Shown one piece after another: positions 59,280 through 64,000 of a DNA stretch of 64,000 nucleotides. The stretch is from Streptomyces hygroscopicus. Lineage in GTDB: Bacteria > Actinomycetota > Actinomycetes > Streptomycetales > Streptomycetaceae. The notes under the pieces were generated by a model. The model was not told where the DNA came from, made no database searches, and saw only the letters and a list, made by a program, of their open reading frames with translations. The position numbers were made by a program, and so were the translations under genes. The stretch covers positions 10,912,001 to 10,976,000 of the forward strand of contig CP018627.1 in NCBI GenBank assembly GCA_002021875.1, read 5' to 3'. Each line of letters begins with the position of its first letter. The first letter of the stretch is position 1.

Positions 59280-59354
59280 CACCCCGCGTGTGGCTGGCTT
59301 TGAAGCCGAGATCGAGGCTCACAGGCAATCCTCAGGAGATTCCTGCTTCTTTCA

Positions 59355-59383
59355 TTGACAGCGGAAAATAAGGAGCCTAGGTT
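59355..59383 (+). promoter_or_regulatory. Strong sigma-HrdB-type promoter of the ROK gene, predicted leaderless
   Basis: TTGACA (59355-59360), a 17-bp spacer, TAGGTT (59378-59383). The start point falls about 7 nt later, at the A of ATG 59391, so the mRNA should be leaderless. A TTG codon inside the -35 box cannot then be a start. Confidence 0.7.
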
Positions 59384-59390
59384 CCCGGCC

Positions 59391-60602
59391 ATGTCCTCGC
59401 CCCCTGCCGTCGAGTCGTTCCCCGCGAACACGTCGGCCGCCGCGCAGATCTTCACCACGGTCCTGTCCCAGGGCCCGCTCACCCGTATGGAAGTGGCCCG
59501 GCGGGCGGGGCTGTCGGCCGCTGCCGTCACCAAGGCGGTCCGCCCCCTGATCGAGGCCGGTTACCTGGTGGAGGACGCGGACGAGGACGCGCGCCCGGCA
59601 CTCGGGCGGCCCGCGAACCTGGTGCGGGTGGACGGCGGCCGTGCGCTGTTCATCGGGGTCAAGGTGACCGGAGACAAGATCATCGGAGTGCTCACCGACC
59701 TGTGCTGCCGGATCCTGGTCGCCCGGCACATCCCCCTCGCCGCCCGGGACCCCAAGGCGGTGCTGGGGTCGGCCACCGAACTCGTAGGGGAACTGCTCAT
59801 CGAAGCGGACGGCCTCGGGGTGCGCGTCGCGGGTCTGGGCATGGCCGTCTCCGGCGACGTGGACCGTGCCGAGGGCGTTGTGCGCTACTCCCCGTTCCTG
59901 GAATGGCGCGATGTGCCGCTCGCCGAACTCGCCGCCATGACCACGGGGCTGCCGGTCACCGTCGACAACGACGTGCGCGCGCTGACCGTGGCCGAGCAAT
60001 GGTTCGGGGCAGGCGTGGGACTGTCCGGCTTCGCCGTCGTGACGGTCGGCGCGGGCATCGGCTGCGGCCTCGTGGTCCACGGCAGGGTGGTCGCCGGGGC
60101 CCACGGCGTGGCCGGCGAGATCGGACACGTCGCCGTCGACCCGGCGGGCCCCCGCTGTCACTGCGGCAACCGCGGCTGCGTGGAGGCCATCGCGAGCGAC
60201 GACGCCATCGTCCGTCAGATGCGCGCGGCCACGGGGGTCCAGGTGGCCGACGCGGTCCAGGCCGCCGGACTGGCCCACGACGGCGTCGCCGGGGCGCGGG
60301 AGATCTACGCACGGGCGGGCGACGCCATCGGCCGTGGCATCGCCACCGTGGCCAATCTGCTCGGCCCCGAACGCGTGATCATCTCCGGCGAGGGCCTGGC
60401 CGCCTACGACCTGTTCGCCGACCACATCCGTGCCGCCTTCGCCGCGGCGGCCTTCGGCTCCGCGGCGCAGTGCGATGTGCAGACCCGGCCGCTGCCCTTC
60501 GACGAATGGGCCCGCGGCGCCGCGGCCACCGCCATCCAGTCCTTCATCAGGTCGGACGCGAACCAGCACATACGAGGAGCAGCCATGACGCAGCACGTCT
60601 GA
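59391..60602 (+). CDS. ROK-family transcriptional regulator
   Basis: A 403-residue regulator. The N-terminal winged helix is GPLTRMEVARRAGLSAAAVTKAVRPLIEAGYL (residues about 24-56). The sugar-kinase-like ROK domain contains FIGVKVTGDKIIGVLTD, VTVDNDVRALTVAEQW, VVTVGAGIGCGLVVHG and GEIGHVAVDPAGPRCHCGNRGCVEA, with the zinc site CxCGxxGCxE. ROK regulators sense sugars and repress catabolic genes. Its position between the GH36 gene and the GH27/GH95 genes makes galactosides the likely signal. The start is set by the leaderless promoter. Confidence 0.93.
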   Translation: MSSPPAVESFPANTSAAAQIFTTVLSQGPLTRMEVARRAGLSAAAVTKAVRPLIEAGYLVEDADEDARPALGRPANLVRVDGGRALFIGVKVTGDKIIGVLTDLCCRILVARHIPLAARDPKAVLGSATELVGELLIEADGLGVRVAGLGMAVSGDVDRAEGVVRYSPFLEWRDVPLAELAAMTTGLPVTVDNDVRALTVAEQWFGAGVGLSGFAVVTVGAGIGCGLVVHGRVVAGAHGVAGEIGHVAVDPAGPRCHCGNRGCVEAIASDDAIVRQMRAATGVQVADAVQAAGLAHDGVAGAREIYARAGDAIGRGIATVANLLGPERVIISGEGLAAYDLFADHIRAAFAAAAFGSAAQCDVQTRPLPFDEWARGAAATAIQSFIRSDANQHIRGAAMTQHV

Positions 60603-60934
60603 ACAGCACCGGGAAACACCGTGCCCTCCGCGACCCGCTCCCGTTCCCGTCGCGGACGCGGCGACCGCCTCTCCCTCGCGTCGTCATCACCCGCCGCTGA
60701 TCGCCCCGCCGGTCTTCGCCCGGCTGCCCGCCACCGCCCCGATCGCGCTGTCGTTCCCCGAATGGCCGCGAGCCCCACCACGTCGCCTGCCCCGGGCGCC
60801 CGTTCATCGGCGCACTCACCCTCGGTTCGGGCAAGGCCGAGCTCTCGCCGCCGTACCCCCGAACCCCGCCACGTCTTCCCGCCACCCCTTCCCGCCACCC
60901 CTTCCCCGTTCCACACCTCCAGGAGGTAGGACCC
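60603..60934. other. Intergenic region before the GH27 gene, with a 13-bp tandem repeat
   Basis: No convincing gene. TTCCCGCCACCCC is tandemly repeated at 60876-60888 and 60889-60901, and AGGAGGTAGG (60921-60930) is the ribosome site of the GH27 gene. It should contain the GH27 promoter, but I see no clear -35/-10 pair. Confidence 0.4.
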
Positions 60935-62764
60935 ATGCGGTCATCCTCGTACGCCCTCATGCCCGTACGCGGTCTGAGAACCGCCGTCGTCCTGGCCCTC
61001 GCCGCGGGCTTCGCCACCGCCGTCCCGGCGGCGCAGGCACAGCCCGACGACCACAAGGCCACCCCGGCAGCTCCGGCAGGCCCGGCCACCATGGCAGCCA
61101 AGCCCTATATGGGCTGGACCAGTTGGAGCATGCAGTCATCGAAGTACCCGGGCCTCAACCCGAACGGCGACTACAGCTACCTCACCGAGGCGAACGTCCT
61201 CAAGCAGACCGACGCCATGGCCGCCAAGCTGAAGAAGTACGGCTACGAGTACGTCAACATCGACGCCGGCTGGTGGCGCAACTACGCGTGGACGCCCGAG
61301 TTCGACGAGTACGGCCGGCAGAAGGCCGATCCGGTGCGCTTCCCCAGCGGCATGAAGTCGGTCGCCGACCATATCCACTCCAAGGGTCTCAAGGCCGGTA
61401 TCTACCTGCCCGTCGGCCTGGAGAAGGAGGCGTACGGCGGGGGCAAGGTGCCGATCTGGAAGGCCGAGGGCTGCACCACCGCCGACATCGTCTACGACGA
61501 CCTGCGCACCACCAACGGCTGGGACAGCGCGTACAAGATTGATTTCTCCAATCCCTGCGCACAGAAGTACATCGACTCCCAGGCGCGGATGTTCGCAGAC
61601 TGGGGCTATGACTTCCTCAAGCTCGACGGTGTGGGCCCGGGCTCCTTCAAGAGCGGCGACAACTACAACAACGTCGCCGACGTGGCCGCCTGGCAGAAGG
61701 CGATCGCCGCCACCGGCCGCCCGATCCACCTGGAGCTGTCCTGGTCCCTGGACATCGGGCACGCCGCCGACTGGAAGAAGTACTCCAACGGCTGGCGCAT
61801 CGACACCGACGTCGAGTGCTATTGCAACACGCTTGTCAGCTGGGAAAACTCCGTGGACGACCGCTGGAGTGACGCCCCTGCCTGGACCCGGCACGCCGGT
61901 CCCGGCGGCTGGAACGACCTCGACTCCCTCGACGTGGGCAACGGCGAGATGGACGGCCTGACCAAGGCCGAGCGGCAGAGCTACGCCACGTTGTGGGCCA
62001 TCGCCAAGTCGCCGCTGTACACCGGCGACGACCTGACCAGGCTGGACTCCTACGGCCTGTCCCTGCTGACCAACCGCGAGGTCATCGCCGTCAACCAGGG
62101 CGGCAACGCGCCCGCGAAGCCGGTCACGCCATCCGACCCACAGCAGGTGTGGGCGGCGAAGAACAGCGACGGCACCTATACGGTCGCCCTGTTCAACCTC
62201 GCCGACAAGCCGGCCTCGGTGACCGCCGACTGGTCGACGCTCGGCTTCACCGGCAAGGCCGCGGTCCGGGATCTGTGGAACCACGAGAGTCTCGGCAGCC
62301 ACAAGGACAAGATCACCCAGGCCCTGCCCGCCCACGGCTCCCGCCTCTTCACGGTCACCCCGCGCGGCGACGCGCTCACCTGGACCGGCATCGAGGCCGA
62401 GTCGTCCGCGAACACCCTCAGCGGCAACGCCTCCGTCGCCGACTGCCCGGCCTGCTCCGACGGCCACAAGGTCGGCAACCTCTACACCGGCGGCAAGCTG
62501 ACCCTCAACAACGTCGTCGTCGACAAGGCCGGCACCTACCAGATCAAGGTCGCCTACATCAGCGGTGACGCCCGCTCCGTCGCCGTCTCGGCCAACGGCG
62601 GCGGCGCCACGAGCCACGCGTTCCCCTCGACCGGCGACTGGTCCACCGTCAGCAGTGTCCACGTACCGGTGGCGCTCAAGGCCGGCTCCAACACCATCAC
62701 CTTCGACAGCGGTTCCGGCTATGCGCCGGACATCGACCGGATCGACGTACCGAAGTCCTCCTGA
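60935..62764 (+). CDS. Secreted GH27 alpha-galactosidase with C-terminal CBM35/CBM6-like module
   Basis: A 609-residue enzyme. The Sec signal ends near AAQAQPDD (about residue 36). The catalytic barrel opens with YMGWTSWSMQSSKYPG. The nucleophile is D231 in YDFLKLDGVGPG and the acid/base is D292 in WRIDTDVECYCN. HAGPGGWNDLDSLDVGNG is the family motif. A beta-sandwich follows (about 400-475). The last 125 residues form a galactose-type carbohydrate-binding module (WTGIEAESSANTLSG to PDIDRIDVP). It removes alpha-galactose from plant polysaccharides outside the cell, complementing the intracellular GH36. AGGAGGTAGG gives a strong ribosome site. Confidence 0.95.
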   Translation: MRSSSYALMPVRGLRTAVVLALAAGFATAVPAAQAQPDDHKATPAAPAGPATMAAKPYMGWTSWSMQSSKYPGLNPNGDYSYLTEANVLKQTDAMAAKLKKYGYEYVNIDAGWWRNYAWTPEFDEYGRQKADPVRFPSGMKSVADHIHSKGLKAGIYLPVGLEKEAYGGGKVPIWKAEGCTTADIVYDDLRTTNGWDSAYKIDFSNPCAQKYIDSQARMFADWGYDFLKLDGVGPGSFKSGDNYNNVADVAAWQKAIAATGRPIHLELSWSLDIGHAADWKKYSNGWRIDTDVECYCNTLVSWENSVDDRWSDAPAWTRHAGPGGWNDLDSLDVGNGEMDGLTKAERQSYATLWAIAKSPLYTGDDLTRLDSYGLSLLTNREVIAVNQGGNAPAKPVTPSDPQQVWAAKNSDGTYTVALFNLADKPASVTADWSTLGFTGKAAVRDLWNHESLGSHKDKITQALPAHGSRLFTVTPRGDALTWTGIEAESSANTLSGNASVADCPACSDGHKVGNLYTGGKLTLNNVVVDKAGTYQIKVAYISGDARSVAVSANGGGATSHAFPSTGDWSTVSSVHVPVALKAGSNTITFDSGSGYAPDIDRIDVPKSS

Positions 62765-62770
62765 ACCCCC

Positions 62771-62794
62771 GGGGCCCGGCCCCGGCCGGGCCCC
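62771..62794 (+). terminator. GC hairpin between GH27 and GH95 genes
   Basis: GGGGCCCGGC (62771-62780) pairs with GCCGGGCCCC (62785-62794), loop CCCG, 7 bp after the GH27 stop. It may attenuate rather than fully stop transcription into the GH95 gene. Confidence 0.55.
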
Positions 62795-62823
62795 CGTGCC
62801 GATCTCAGACGCCTGGAGCCGCC

Positions 62824-64000
62824 ATGAACCCCCGCCCGACCGACGCCGGCAGTGACCCCAGCAGAGCCCCCGGCAGTGACCCCAGCAGAAGAACCGCGCT
62901 GTCCCTCGCGGCGACGGCCGGACTCACCGCCGCCCTCGGCGCCCTGCCCGCCTTCACCGCCTCCGCCGCACCCCGGCGCCCGGCCGACCCCCCGCCGCTC
63001 ACCGGCACATCACACGACCAGCTGTGGTGGCTGGCCCCCGGTGACGAGGGCTCCCTGATCGAGCAGGGCCTGCCGGTCGGCAACGGCCGCCTCGGCGCCC
63101 TCGCGAGCAACGACCCCGGCCGCGAACTGCTGCTGATCACCGACGCCACGATGTGGACCGGCGGCCTCAACGACGCCCTCGACGACGACGGCCAATTCCC
63201 TTATGGGCGCGGCGACTTCGGCTCCTTCACGCTGCTCGCCCGGCTCACCGTGGACATCCCCGACCACGACCTGTCCGGCGTCAACGGCTACCGCCGCACC
63301 CTCGACCTCGCACAGGGACTGGTCACCAGCTCCTACGTCCGCTCCGGCGTCACCTACCGGCGCCAGGTCTTCGCCAGCCACCCCGACGACGCGATCGTCC
63401 TGCACTTCACACAGAGCGGCGGCGGCCACTACACCGGCACCATCACCCTGGGGGGCACCCACGGCGAAAAGCCCTCGAACGCCGAATCGTTCGGCGCGTC
63501 CTTCCCGGGCGGCCTGCGGTACGGCGCGGCGGTCACGGCATACGGCAGCGGCGGCCGGGTCCGCGTCAACGGCACGCGCATCGACTTCTCCGGCTGCGAG
63601 GACCTCACGGTGGTGGTCAGTGGCGGCACCAACTACGTGCCGGACGCCGACCGTGAGTACCGCGACCCCTCCCTCGACCCCGAGAAACTGGCCCGTACGA
63701 AGGTCCGCGCCGCCGCCCGGCACTCGGCGGACACCCTGCGGCGCACCCACATCGCCGACTACCGCGGCCTGTACGAGAAGTTCACCCTCTCACTCGGCAC
63801 CTCCACGGACGCCCAGCGATCGATGGACACCTGGGCGCGCCTCAAAGTACGCGCCCGGGACGGTGTGCCCGACCCCGAACTGGAGGCCGCCTACCTCCAG
63901 TACAGCCGCTACCTGATGATCTCCGGCTCGCGCGACAGCCTCCCCCTGAACCTCCAGGGCCTGTGGCTGGACGGCAACGACCCGGACTGGATGGGCGACT
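62824..64000 (+). CDS. Exported GH95-family glycosidase (alpha-L-fucosidase or alpha-L-galactosidase), 3' end outside window
   Basis: The first 392 codons of a long enzyme; the family is usually 750-900 residues. The signal region is Tat-like: DPSRRTALSLAATAGLTAAL, cut near ASAAPR. The N-terminal GH95 domain has LWWLAPGDEGSLIEQGLPVGNGRLGALA, TDATMWTGGL, GYRRTLDL and VTYRRQVFASHPDDAIV. The start of the helical catalytic domain is seen in SRYLMISGSRDSLPLNLQGLW. The catalytic residues lie beyond the window. GH95 enzymes cut alpha-1,2-fucose or L-galactose from xyloglucan and host glycans. An 18-bp direct repeat (62848-62865, 62872-62889) lies in the leader. Confidence 0.9.
   Translation, partial: MNPRPTDAGSDPSRAPGSDPSRRTALSLAATAGLTAALGALPAFTASAAPRRPADPPPLTGTSHDQLWWLAPGDEGSLIEQGLPVGNGRLGALASNDPGRELLLITDATMWTGGLNDALDDDGQFPYGRGDFGSFTLLARLTVDIPDHDLSGVNGYRRTLDLAQGLVTSSYVRSGVTYRRQVFASHPDDAIVLHFTQSGGGHYTGTITLGGTHGEKPSNAESFGASFPGGLRYGAAVTAYGSGGRVRVNGTRIDFSGCEDLTVVVSGGTNYVPDADREYRDPSLDPEKLARTKVRAAARHSADTLRRTHIADYRGLYEKFTLSLGTSTDAQRSMDTWARLKVRARDGVPDPELEAAYLQYSRYLMISGSRDSLPLNLQGLWLDGNDPDWMGD

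Noticed and set aside
59355..59390. TTG start extending the ROK protein by 12 residues
   Set aside because: The TTG lies within a strong TTGACA -35 box; transcription should start at about 59391.
1..64000. CRISPR arrays, tRNA or rRNA genes, intact IS elements and prophage genes
   Set aside because: None recognised on reading both strands; no spaced repeats, cloverleaf motifs or transposase motifs were found.

Overview
The window is very GC-rich, with strong third-position G/C bias in every gene. It has frequent GTG starts, 4-nt ATGA/GTGA overlaps, Tat and Sec exported hydrolases and many one-gene regulators. This is the pattern of a Streptomyces-type actinomycete chromosome, most likely an accessory chromosome arm: no rRNA, tRNA or core informational genes were seen. 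I found no CRISPR array, intact insertion sequence, prophage or secondary-metabolite megasynthase.

Layout. 1-7.9 kb: exported FG-GAP protein, GH5 endoglycoceramidase-like hydrolase, aldo/keto reductase, a decayed mannonate-dehydratase-type pseudogene, a nitrilase-superfamily hydrolase, a small antitoxin/Fic-like toxin pair and an exported polysaccharide lyase. 8-16.6 kb: MarR-MFS operon, beta-propeller protein, Gfo/Idh/MocA oxidoreductase, a HAD phosphoglucomutase coupled to a GH65 disaccharide phosphorylase, and an HhH-PHP protein. 16.7-25 kb: a two-gene membrane pair of unknown function, GH97 alpha-galactosidase, a dual-RCK channel-like protein, a cobalamin riboswitch with a ferredoxin-like gene, a Tat-exported FAD dehydrogenase and two tiny overlapping genes. 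25-31.4 kb: TetR-EamA operon, MFS exporter with a divergent ArsR-type regulator, a small winged-helix protein, and a carboxymuconolactone decarboxylase-ECF41 sigma pair with a matching promoter.

31.4-41 kb is the most coherent metabolic block. A five-gene operon (formaldehyde-activating-enzyme-like protein, enolase-superfamily acid-sugar dehydratase, aldehyde dehydrogenase, 3-hydroxyisobutyrate-dehydrogenase-type reductase, iron alcohol dehydrogenase) is divergent from an IclR regulator. A second aldehyde dehydrogenase and an MFS sugar porter follow. Two similar GTTG..CAAC dyads flank the iclR gene, which suggests one regulon for import and breakdown of an acid sugar.

41-53.6 kb: GlxA-type regulator overlapping a cyanamide-hydratase-like HD protein, Lrp/AsnC regulator, carboxylesterase, agmatinase-family ureohydrolase, FdhF/YdeP-type molybdopterin oxidoreductase with an SRPBCC partner, a second MFS porter and a Tat-exported metallophosphoesterase. 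53.7-55.2 kb is a gene-free, distinctly lower-GC island with an unusual inverted repeat pair. 55.2-57 kb: DoxX-cupin operon divergent from a LysR gene.

57-64 kb: an alpha-galactoside/plant-glycan locus made of a GH36 alpha-galactosidase, divergent ROK regulator, secreted GH27 alpha-galactosidase with a carbohydrate-binding module, and a GH95 enzyme cut by the window edge. Together with GH5, GH65, GH97 and the polysaccharide lyase, the window looks specialised for scavenging plant and microbial glycans and sugar acids.
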